Part shown: positions 41,555 through 49,755 of the stretch, one piece after another | How positions within the stretch are numbered: position 1 is the stretch's first letter | How the letters are laid out: each line of letters starts with the position of its first letter | Source: an uncultured Bacteroidota bacterium | Lineage (GTDB): Bacteria; Bacteroidota; Bacteroidia; Bacteroidales; UBA12481 | Assembly (NCBI GenBank): GCA_903851365.1 | Contig: CAINOB010000055.1 | Coordinates: forward strand, 1-59,167 | Length of the DNA stretch: 59,167 bases | Reading direction: 5' to 3' | Translations under genes and position numbers: made by a program | The notes under the pieces: generated by a model | Told to the model about the DNA's origin: nothing | Database searches by the model: none | Seen by the model: only the letters and a program-made list of their open reading frames with translations

Positions 41555-44356
41555 ATGAATATACTTCAGCTGCGATTTTTCCTGATTTTCCTGTTGGCCG
41601 GAAATTCCCTGATGGCTCAGACCAGCGGACCAAGGCCAAGGATCGATCTTGCCGGTGAATGGATTGTGAAACTCGATCCGGCAATCATTTCACCAACCAC
41701 TTTCACGGTTAAACTCCCGGGTTCACTCGACGAGAATAAGGTGGGCACTCTGAATACCGAAGCGCGCGCTGACCGTTTAACGCGACGGTACTTATATATA
41801 GGAAAAGCAGCATATGAAAGGCAGATTTCCATTCCGGAGAGCTGGGCCGGCAAACATATTGAGCTCTGCATGGAACGGTCGAAAAAGACAATTGTCAGCG
41901 TCGATGGGCAGCTCGTTGGATCGCAGAACAGTTTAAGCACGCCGCATATTTATGATCTTTCGCTCTACCTGAAACCCGGTAAACATACCCTGTCCATTGA
42001 GGTGGATAACAATCCTTCGATCTATAACAAGCTTATCGGAGGCTCGCATGCATTGAGCGAGGATACCCAAACCAACTGGAATGGCATCCTCGGCAATTTT
42101 TATCTCGAATCAACCTCCAGCATCAGTCTGGGTGCCGTTAAGCTTTATCCTGATTTAGTAACCAAAGAAGTTAAGGTGGTTTGCGAAATTAAAAACCGCA
42201 CCGGAAAAAATCAGAATATACTACTAACCGCGAGAGCTGCCGACTGGCATTCACAATCATCGCCATTGCCCTATCCCGTTTCGAAATCGGTATTATTAAG
42301 GGCCGATTCTGTTGTGACCATTGTTTATCCTTTAGGTGCCAATGCCCGGCTTTGGGACGAATTCACTCCCGAACTGTACAAAATATCGGTATCGGTTAAT
42401 TCAGGGGATAGGGTGATTGATGTTATTACGACCGATTTTGGGTTACGTAAATTCAGTCGGGAGGGTAACAAATTCGCCATCAACGGTAATAAAACATTTT
42501 TGCGCGGCAAGCATGACGGGTGCGTATTTCCACTCACCGGTTACCCCCCGATGAATACCAATGAGTGGCTGCGGGTATTTAAAATCGCAAAATCATACGG
42601 AATCAACAATTATCGTTTTCACTCGTGGTGCCCTCCGGAAGCTGCCTTTGAAGCCGCCGATATTGCTGGCATGTACCTTGCGCCGGAATTGCCCAACTGG
42701 GCCAATTTTGATATGAAAAATCGGGCTCATAATGAATTCCAAATCAAGGAAGGGCAAGCAATTCTGGACAGTTACGGCAATCATCCCTCATTTGTCATGA
42801 TGACACTCGGGAATGAAGGCGGGGGCGATGCAGCGCTTATGAACCAGATAGTAGCCGGGTTCAGGCATAAAGATGACAGGCATTTATATGCACAGGGGAG
42901 TAACAATTTCTTTTGGAACGCGGTTCAGCAACCCGGTGATGATTTCTGGGTCACTATGCGAACCGGCCCGGAAAACGATCAATACAGTACCGATACGCGG
43001 GGCGCCTTTTCATTCGCCGATTCCAAAGGTGGCGGGTTCATTAACGCCCGGCCCGCTTCCTCGGATATGACTTACAATGAAGCAGTTAAAAATGCTGATA
43101 TACCTGTTGTCGGGCACGAAGTTGGTCAGTTTCAGTCGTACCCCGATTTTAACGAAACGATAAAATATAAGGGGGTTCTGGAGGCTCGCAATTTCCAGCT
43201 GTTCAAGGATCGTCTTGAAAAAGCAGGCATGTCTGATCAGGCAAAAGATTTTTCAAAAGCCTCTGGCGCACTCGCGGTCATTTGCTATCGCGAAGAAATT
43301 GAAGCGGCATTGAGGACTCCCGGATTTGGCGGATTTCAGCTGCTCGATTTGCAGGATTACCCCGGTCAGGGCACGGCATTGGTGGGAATTCTCGATGCAT
43401 TCATGGACAGCAAAGGATTTATTGCACCGGAAAACTGGCGACAGTTTTGCAGTGAGGTTGTTCCGCTGGCCATCTTTCCAAAGTATACCTGGCTAAATAC
43501 CGAATCCTTTAAAGCATTAGTGAAAGTTGCCAATTATGGACCGGTTGCATTATCCCTGGGAAAAATAAGTTACCAGCTTACCGATACCCATCAAACTATA
43601 ATTGCTTCCGGAACCCTCAACCCAACTGATATTCCACAGGGTCTGCTAAGCGACGCCGGGATAGTGAACATCAGCCTGACAAATATAAAAGAACCACAGC
43701 GGCTGAATTTCGAAATCTCAATAAATGGCACAGGCTACAAAAACTCTTACCCGGTATGGGTGTATCCGGATATTGCAGCTCCAAAAACTGATCCCGGGAT
43801 TTTGATCGTAAAGGAGTTAAACTTGCAGGCAAAGCAATTTCTTGCCGAGGGGAAAAAAGTGTTACTGATACCCGATTCCAGTCATTTACCAGCGAACTCT
43901 GTTGCAGGATTGTTTATTGCCGATTTTTGGAATTACTCCATGTTTAAAGGCATCGCAGAAAGAATGAAAAAGGAGCCCTCCCCCGGTACCCTCGGAATAT
44001 TAACCAACCCCAACCATCCTTTATTCAAATATTTCCCAACTGAATTTCACTCCAACTGGCAATGGTGGAATATTGCCAAAAACTCTCATCCGATTATACT
44101 GGATGCCACTGAACCAGCCTATCGGCCCATCGTTCAGGTGATCGACAATATCGACAGGAATCATAAACTGGGTATGGTTTTTGAATTCAAAAAGGGAAAT
44201 GGGAAGCTGCTGGTTTGTTCGATCGACCTGTTCAGGATCATGGATAAACCTGAAGTCCGGTTGTTTTACAAAGGACTGCTTGAGTATATGAACTCCGATA
44301 AATTTACGCCTGCAGTTGAACTGTCCGATAAATTTTCGAGCGAAATATTTAAATGA
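41555..44356 (+). CDS. GH2 family glycoside hydrolase (beta-galactosidase/glucuronidase type)
   Basis: About 933 residues from MNILQLRFF with a signal peptide ending at SLMAQ. The N-terminal sugar-binding jelly roll (RIDLAGEWIVKLDP, KLPGSLDENKVGT, AYERQISIPESWAGK) and an Ig-like domain are followed by the TIM barrel (FLRGKHDGCVFPLTGYPP, NNYRFHSWCPPEAAFEAAD). The acid/base is Glu421 in LGNEGGGD, and the probable nucleophile is Glu522 in GHEVGQ. A long C-terminal extension follows. The exact substrate is not determined. The next gene overlaps its last 4 bp, although it encodes an unrelated aminopeptidase-like protein. Another ATG at 41537 (MNSCKV) is possible. Confidence 0.83.
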   Translation: MNILQLRFFLIFLLAGNSLMAQTSGPRPRIDLAGEWIVKLDPAIISPTTFTVKLPGSLDENKVGTLNTEARADRLTRRYLYIGKAAYERQISIPESWAGKHIELCMERSKKTIVSVDGQLVGSQNSLSTPHIYDLSLYLKPGKHTLSIEVDNNPSIYNKLIGGSHALSEDTQTNWNGILGNFYLESTSSISLGAVKLYPDLVTKEVKVVCEIKNRTGKNQNILLTARAADWHSQSSPLPYPVSKSVLLRADSVVTIVYPLGANARLWDEFTPELYKISVSVNSGDRVIDVITTDFGLRKFSREGNKFAINGNKTFLRGKHDGCVFPLTGYPPMNTNEWLRVFKIAKSYGINNYRFHSWCPPEAAFEAADIAGMYLAPELPNWANFDMKNRAHNEFQIKEGQAILDSYGNHPSFVMMTLGNEGGGDAALMNQIVAGFRHKDDRHLYAQGSNNFFWNAVQQPGDDFWVTMRTGPENDQYSTDTRGAFSFADSKGGGFINARPASSDMTYNEAVKNADIPVVGHEVGQFQSYPDFNETIKYKGVLEARNFQLFKDRLEKAGMSDQAKDFSKASGALAVICYREEIEAALRTPGFGGFQLLDLQDYPGQGTALVGILDAFMDSKGFIAPENWRQFCSEVVPLAIFPKYTWLNTESFKALVKVANYGPVALSLGKISYQLTDTHQTIIASGTLNPTDIPQGLLSDAGIVNISLTNIKEPQRLNFEISINGTGYKNSYPVWVYPDIAAPKTDPGILIVKELNLQAKQFLAEGKKVLLIPDSSHLPANSVAGLFIADFWNYSMFKGIAERMKKEPSPGTLGILTNPNHPLFKYFPTEFHSNWQWWNIAKNSHPIILDATEPAYRPIVQVIDNIDRNHKLGMVFEFKKGNGKLLVCSIDLFRIMDKPEVRLFYKGLLEYMNSDKFTPAVELSDKFSSEIFK

Positions 44357-45369
44357 TGACAAAAAGAGCGATAAAAAGGAAGCTGGTAATATCGGGATTT
44401 TCATTTGTGCTGCTGTTGACATTGCTGATTCTGGCGTTGGGATCCTGTCAGGATTCTTATCTCACGCAGGCAGTCGCCGGACATCTGCGGATCATGCATG
44501 CAAGACAACCTATTAAGAAGATCTTAAAACAAGACAATATAGACAGAAAGACAAAAGGCAAGCTGCAGATGGTGCTTGATGTTCGCGCTTTTGCCACGAA
44601 GGAGCTGGGGTTGCCCGACAATAAGAGCTACACGTTGTATTCAGATATCAAGAGCGACTATCTCGGCTGGAATGTTTATTGTACACCGAGGTTTTCCGTG
44701 GAACCAAAAACCTGGTGTTATCCCATTGCCGGATGCGTGGTTTATCATGGTTATTTCAAAAAAGACAAAGCCCTGAAGTTTGCGTCAGAAATGAACGAAC
44801 AGGGTCTGGATGTTTATGTGTCAGGTTTCAGTGCCTATTCGACCTTAGGGTGGTATAACGATCCCATTCTGAGCACAAATTTGCGATATGATTCTGTTGA
44901 TTTGGCCGGACTGATTATCCACGAGCTGGCCCATCAGAAATTATACCGAAAGGGAGATTCCCGATTCAGCGAAGGCTTTGCGGAAACAGTTGAACGGGCA
45001 GGTGTATTGCGTTGGCTGCGGTCGCTGGGCAGAACCGACCAGGTGGAACAGGCTCTCAAAAGCTGGGAACAATCCGACCAGGCAGTAGACAGGATGCTCA
45101 AGGCACGCAACGATTTAAATGCCATTTATCAAAGCAAGGCGGATACCACATGGATGCTGAACAAAAAGGATTCGATCCTGAATGAGCTGGGAAAAGATCT
45201 GAATATCAAAAATAAAAGGCTGAACAACGCTTATCTGGTTCCGATCAGTACTTACCATTCGATGATCCCCTATTTCCAGAGCATCCTGGATTCCTGCGGG
45301 GGCGATTTCCGCCAATTCTACGATAAAGTCAAACGCCTTCGTTTAGGATCGACCGAGATCTCCACATAA
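44353..45369 (+). CDS. Putative zinc aminopeptidase lipoprotein (PF10023-like)
   Basis: 338 residues. A membrane/lipoprotein signal ends at LALGSC (Cys32). The family region reads SYLTQAVAGHLRIMHARQPI, LGLPDNKSYTLYSDI, WCYPIAGCVVYHGYF, DPILSTNLRY, then the zinc motif HELAH (His190-Glu191...His194) and FSEGFAETVE with Glu211 as likely third ligand. This closely matches the predicted aminopeptidase family PF10023. The start overlaps the GH2 stop by 4 bp (ATGA), implying coupling. The last 52 bp overlap tail-to-tail with the minus-strand transporter gene. Confidence 0.82.
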   Translation: MMTKRAIKRKLVISGFSFVLLLTLLILALGSCQDSYLTQAVAGHLRIMHARQPIKKILKQDNIDRKTKGKLQMVLDVRAFATKELGLPDNKSYTLYSDIKSDYLGWNVYCTPRFSVEPKTWCYPIAGCVVYHGYFKKDKALKFASEMNEQGLDVYVSGFSAYSTLGWYNDPILSTNLRYDSVDLAGLIIHELAHQKLYRKGDSRFSEGFAETVERAGVLRWLRSLGRTDQVEQALKSWEQSDQAVDRMLKARNDLNAIYQSKADTTWMLNKKDSILNELGKDLNIKNKRLNNAYLVPISTYHSMIPYFQSILDSCGGDFRQFYDKVKRLRLGSTEIST

Positions 45370-46868
45370 TCCAGCGCCCAGGTCATCAGCCAGGCTATGG
45401 CCAGATAAATGACGGCTGCCATCAGGAGTGGAAAAAAAGCATCAAAAGTGCGGCTTCGGATAATATCACTTGCTTTGGTCAGATCCTGGACTGCTATGTA
45501 CCCAACGATAGAGGTCATTTTTATCAGCGAAATAAACTCTCCTTTGTATACAGGCAGCACGTGGCGCATGGCTTGCGGCAGTATAACATGTGTGAAGGTC
45601 TGGACCTTGGAAAAACCTATCGATATTCCCGCCTCCTTTTGTCCGATATCAACACTTTGGATGGAGGTTCTGAACATCTCTGAACTGTATGCCCCGAAAT
45701 TCATTCCGAAAGCGATAACAGCTACCAGGGCAGGATTGATATTCACTGAAGCAAATACCACATAATAAATGATCATCAGCAAAACCAGCACTGGGGTACC
45801 CCGCAGAATCGAAATGTAAAATTTCGCAGTCAGAGAAAGGACTTTCTTCTTCGACATTCTCATGAAACATATCAGCCCGCCAATCAAAGTGCCCACAATG
45901 GCCGATAGTATGGATAACAGGATCGTAAGTATTAACCCGTTAAGGATCAGGACATACCTTTTCTCAAGAATGATATTATTATAGAAGCTTTCGGAGATGG
46001 CTTTTAAAAAGGGCTTTTTTACCTGCTTGCCTTTATTGGCATTATCGACATAGCCCATTTTAGCTGATTGTTCCTTTCCGATATTATTTTTCATTGCAAT
46101 AATGCAAACGGATGAAGAATAGTAAGGATCAGAAAAATCAATCTGTTTCAACCGTTCCTCGGTAATCATCATGCTGCAGGCTGCCAGATCAATTTTATTG
46201 GTTTTCAACGAGGCCAGCATGCTGGAGAAAACAAGGTCCACAGGAACAAACTCCTTGCCAATATGAGCAGCAAAACGTCTTGAAAGTTCGATATCGAACC
46301 CAACATTTTTGCCATCCTGGATTCCGGAGTAAGGAAACCCGATACTGGTTACCACACCGACTTTAAGCTCTCCATTTTTAGATTGGGATTCCAGTGGAGG
46401 CATTTCATAGATATCCTTAATCATCCAGCGGCTCACCATATCGTCATAAATTCCATTGGCTTTTATTTCCTTCAGAAAAGAGTTAAACTGATCCTTCAAT
46501 GTTTTACTTTCCTTATTGAACCCGCAACCAAGAGGATTGGAGTAAAGACTATCCCTCAAGATTCCGATTCTATCGTCCTTCTTCATAATGTTCTTAAGTG
46601 TAACATGACCGATGATAGCTACTTCAACTTTTCCCGAAGTCAGCGACATAATCATGTCAGGGATCGTGTGATACTGAAATATTTCGGCGTTGGGATAATT
46701 TTTTCTGGCATAGCTGTCATGAACTGAACCAAGCAAGACTCCCATCTTCTTACCTGCAAAATCGATGCTTGGTTTTCCCTGGCTTTCAGGTGCTCTGCTT
46801 TCCTTTTTTCCGCAACCGCTGACCGAGAGCAAAAAGAGGATTACTATCAGCAAAAAATTATGTTTCAT
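45318..46868 (-). CDS. Amino-acid ABC transporter fusion: two substrate-binding domains plus permease
   Basis: About 516 residues from MKHNFLLIV. A lipobox ends at LSVSGC. Two tandem type 3 substrate-binding domains follow: about 35-160 (GKKMGVLLGSVHDSYARKNY, GKVEVAIIGHVTLKNIM) and about 165-270 (LKVGVVTSIGFPYSGIQDGK, DIELSRRFAAHIGKEF, DLAACSMMITEERLKQIDFS). Residues about 300-510 are a His/Glu/Gln-type permease with five helices and the coupling motif EAGISIGFSKVQTFTHVILP. No ATPase gene is adjacent, so the nucleotide-binding subunit must be elsewhere. Fusion of binding protein and permease is known in this phylum, but two binding domains on one permease is less common. Confidence 0.82.
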   Translation of the reverse strand: MKHNFLLIVILFLLSVSGCGKKESRAPESQGKPSIDFAGKKMGVLLGSVHDSYARKNYPNAEIFQYHTIPDMIMSLTSGKVEVAIIGHVTLKNIMKKDDRIGILRDSLYSNPLGCGFNKESKTLKDQFNSFLKEIKANGIYDDMVSRWMIKDIYEMPPLESQSKNGELKVGVVTSIGFPYSGIQDGKNVGFDIELSRRFAAHIGKEFVPVDLVFSSMLASLKTNKIDLAACSMMITEERLKQIDFSDPYYSSSVCIIAMKNNIGKEQSAKMGYVDNANKGKQVKKPFLKAISESFYNNIILEKRYVLILNGLILTILLSILSAIVGTLIGGLICFMRMSKKKVLSLTAKFYISILRGTPVLVLLMIIYYVVFASVNINPALVAVIAFGMNFGAYSSEMFRTSIQSVDIGQKEAGISIGFSKVQTFTHVILPQAMRHVLPVYKGEFISLIKMTSIVGYIAVQDLTKASDIIRSRTFDAFFPLLMAAVIYLAIAWLMTWALDYVEISVDPKRRRLTLS

Positions 46869-46950
46869 TAAGTCTCGGATCAATTGACCACGAAGTTACG
46901 TTTTGATTGATTTTATTAATACTTTGATACGATAATATATTCGGGCACTC

Positions 46951-48303
46951 ATGAAACAAAAGATAAAAATATTTGCCGGTCGATTCATCGTCTTTACAAT
47001 CCTGATTTTTTGCTCAATTAGCTGCAAAAAGGATGATTCCATCAGTGGTGATAAAATAGGCGCTGCAAAAGACCTGCTGTTTCTGACTCCGGAATATCAG
47101 CCCGGCACTTACCGAAATATGAATAAACTCTTTAACACCCGAACCTTTACGCGCGGGAATAAAGTCTTTTCATTACCAAAATCAGCAAAACCCCTGACCA
47201 CTGTAAAATATTCGCCCGATGGTGTAACCACTTACGATATTGACGATTTTATAATAAGAAACAATGTTGCTGGAATATTGATCATCAAGAACGGGGAGAT
47301 TGCTCTAGAACGCTATGCCCAGGGTAACACTGATTCGTCGAAGTGGACCTCTTTCTCAGTAGGCAAATCGGTGACCTCGTCACTTATTGGCGCTGCTATA
47401 CAGGACGGAAAGTTAAATCTGAACGATCTGGTGACAGACCACCTTCCGCAAATGCAAGGGACAGCTTATGATGGCGTTAATGTCAGGCAACTGCTTCAAA
47501 TGTCATCAGGTGTAAATTGGAACGAAGACTATCGCGATCCATCCTCCGATCTTACTAATATGTTTCAGCAGGTTACCGACGGAAATGCCGGCGGAATTCT
47601 GGAGGTCCTATCCAAACTTTCGAAGGCAGAGGCTCCCGGAAAAAGATTTCTATATAGTACCGGTGAAACTTTTCTTGAGGGTGAGGTATTAAGAGCTGCA
47701 CTTGGAGGAGAATCACTTTCGAGTTATTTGTCCAGGAAAATCTGGGCCAATATGGGCATGGAAGCTGATGGATACTGGCTTCTCGAATCTCAGGACGGGC
47801 ACGAATTTGGAGGAGGCAATCTTAGCATGACGCTTCGCGATTATGGCAGATTCGGCCTTTTCATCCTTAATAATGGCATTGTGAATGGGATTCAGGTGCT
47901 CCCACAGGATTGGGTTAAGGAAGCATCCAAACCGGCGGGTGACTCACCGCAATGCGCATATGGGAATTTATACTCAGCGTCCAATAATGCTGCTTATCTG
48001 TATAACTATCCTCCGGGTTATGGTTATAACTGGTGGTCTTTGCCCGAATCAACCTGGGGGGCATGGGATTACCTGAATGATACTGATTGGTGGGGGGCTG
48101 ATGCCATCAACGCCACGGTTAAGGATTTTGAAAACCTGAGAGGCACTTTCAGCGCACAGGGGGTCTTTGGCCAGTTCATCCATATCAATCAAAAAGAAAA
48201 TATGGTCACTATAATCTGGAGTACCTGGAAAGATCCCTGGATTGATCCAAAAGAATATGAGGCCTACTGTTTCCTGAATGTCGCAACCGGTCTCTTACAT
48301 TGA
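46951..48303 (+). CDS. Serine hydrolase, beta-lactamase class C/EstB family lipoprotein
   Basis: 450 residues. The lipoprotein signal ends at FCSISC, mature CKKDD, so it should be surface-exposed like the module lipoproteins. The beta-lactamase-like fold shows the SVGK motif (Ser136-x-x-Lys139) in WTSFSVGKSVTSSLIGAAI, the LLQMSSGVNWNEDY region, the tyrosine motif KRFLYSTGETFLEG, and GGGNLSMTLRDYGRFG. Typical activities are esterase, amidase or D-aminopeptidase; which applies here is unknown. Free-standing gene with an AT-rich upstream gap. Confidence 0.83.
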   Translation: MKQKIKIFAGRFIVFTILIFCSISCKKDDSISGDKIGAAKDLLFLTPEYQPGTYRNMNKLFNTRTFTRGNKVFSLPKSAKPLTTVKYSPDGVTTYDIDDFIIRNNVAGILIIKNGEIALERYAQGNTDSSKWTSFSVGKSVTSSLIGAAIQDGKLNLNDLVTDHLPQMQGTAYDGVNVRQLLQMSSGVNWNEDYRDPSSDLTNMFQQVTDGNAGGILEVLSKLSKAEAPGKRFLYSTGETFLEGEVLRAALGGESLSSYLSRKIWANMGMEADGYWLLESQDGHEFGGGNLSMTLRDYGRFGLFILNNGIVNGIQVLPQDWVKEASKPAGDSPQCAYGNLYSASNNAAYLYNYPPGYGYNWWSLPESTWGAWDYLNDTDWWGADAINATVKDFENLRGTFSAQGVFGQFIHINQKENMVTIIWSTWKDPWIDPKEYEAYCFLNVATGLLH

Positions 48304-48318
48304 CATCAGGTTAAAAAA

Positions 48319-49632
48319 TCAAGCTTTTTTCCAGTCGCGGTATTCGCGTGTTAACCATGCAGGATTGCCGGTACCTCCGGTAAAGCAGAGTTTGGCAGGA
48401 TCCCACTTGATGGTCTCATTATGATAATAGAGCTGGTTCAGCAGGTGACAGCAGATGACTGTACGGCCGCCGACCTGTTCGTTAGCTATCGGTTTCTTGC
48501 GGTTTTCAACGCAATCGAGGAAATCCGAGTAGTGTGAAGGGCTGTTATAAAGTTTGATCTTTGCATCCTTTAGAAACTGTTCTTCCGCTTTTTTGAGTTC
48601 TGCATCCAGAGTAGTTTCCTTGGTTGCACCACCGGTATATGCGGCGATCGTTTCGCCTTTAGAGATCATTTTGAATGTACCCCGGTTGACCATTACCTCC
48701 CCGTCGCTACCAAAAAAGTGAACTCCAAAACCCTGGTCCTTGCGGGCAACGGTAATACCATTAGCGTACCTGAGGGTAGCCTCGCCATTATTAAAAAATG
48801 CCTCCACAGGGCCACTATCGTCCATACCCAGTCCCCATTGTGCAATATCCAGATGGTGAGCGCCCCAGTCGCCTACTCCGCCGGTTCCATATTCACGATA
48901 ATTACGCCAGGCAGGAAAATGATTGTGTATTCCACGGGGACTCAATATCGAATTATAGGGACGCTTGGGTGCCGGTCCGAGCCAGAAGTTCCAATCCAGA
49001 CCAGGTTCCATCTGCTCTTCCGGGAGATCGCATAGTACCGGAGGCCCGCTGAAAACAGCTTCAACATGATCAATTTTTCCGATACAGCCATTTTGTACCA
49101 GTTCGCAGGCAATGCGGAATTCCTTGGCCGACCGCTGCATTGATCCAGTTTGCAGAACACGCTTGTGATTATTCACGCCATTCATTACATCGATCGCTTC
49201 CTGGATATTATGGGTCAGCGGTTTCTCACAATAAACGTCTTTGCCTTTTTCGAGAGCCAGCATGATTACTGTTGAATGCCAATGATCGGGGGTGGCAATA
49301 CAGATTGCATCAATGTCATCGCGTGCAATCAATTCGCGATAGTCGGTATAAGCCTTGCAGCCTGCAGTGCCTTTATGCGGATTGTCGTTATAATACTTGT
49401 CGACCCACAGCTGCCCGTTTGTCCGGCGCGTGGTATCCACATCGCAAACTGCTACAACCTGAGCCTCACTGACGAATTTCGAAAGAAGGTATCGCGATTG
49501 GATACCCATGCCTACAAAGCCCATAGTCAGCCGGCTGCCGGCAGGTTTTGAAGTAAGGCACGACGGAAGAATATAAGGGACAGCGGTCAGTATTGCTGCG
49601 GTCTTGATGAAGTTTCGGCGGGTGGTTTCCAT
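48319..49632 (-). CDS. Gfo/Idh/MocA family oxidoreductase with Tat-type signal
   Basis: 437 residues. The N-terminus METTRRNFIKTAAILTAVP carries a twin-arginine export signal and the family motif GFVGMGIQSRYLLSKF (NAD-binding). DDIDAICIATPDHWHSTVIM, KGKDVYCEKPLTHNIQEA (catalytic Lys in EKP) and NHFPAWRNYREYGTGGVGDWGAHHLDIA (His/Asp of the C-terminal domain) are typical of periplasmic sugar dehydrogenase or glycosidase-like members. They act on sugars, often removing N-acetylgalactosamine or other glycan residues by an NAD mechanism. Substrate not known. Divergent from the TonB-type receptor gene. Confidence 0.87.
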   Translation of the reverse strand: METTRRNFIKTAAILTAVPYILPSCLTSKPAGSRLTMGFVGMGIQSRYLLSKFVSEAQVVAVCDVDTTRRTNGQLWVDKYYNDNPHKGTAGCKAYTDYRELIARDDIDAICIATPDHWHSTVIMLALEKGKDVYCEKPLTHNIQEAIDVMNGVNNHKRVLQTGSMQRSAKEFRIACELVQNGCIGKIDHVEAVFSGPPVLCDLPEEQMEPGLDWNFWLGPAPKRPYNSILSPRGIHNHFPAWRNYREYGTGGVGDWGAHHLDIAQWGLGMDDSGPVEAFFNNGEATLRYANGITVARKDQGFGVHFFGSDGEVMVNRGTFKMISKGETIAAYTGGATKETTLDAELKKAEEQFLKDAKIKLYNSPSHYSDFLDCVENRKKPIANEQVGGRTVICCHLLNQLYYHNETIKWDPAKLCFTGGTGNPAWLTREYRDWKKA

Positions 49633-49755
49633 GGGACAGGTTTGGATTTAAAGTATACCCCTAAAGATATATAAATCGATAAACTGATAGCTTCGATAAC
49701 CAACCATTTGTAACGAATTAGCAACTTTGTCGTCATACTGCAAAGTTTTTTCCAG

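Noticed and set aside
49709-49729. TGTAAC near a CAACTTTG box upstream of the TonB-type receptor as a fifth regulon site
   Set aside because: Only one repeat is present and its distance to the box is about 21 nt instead of 35.
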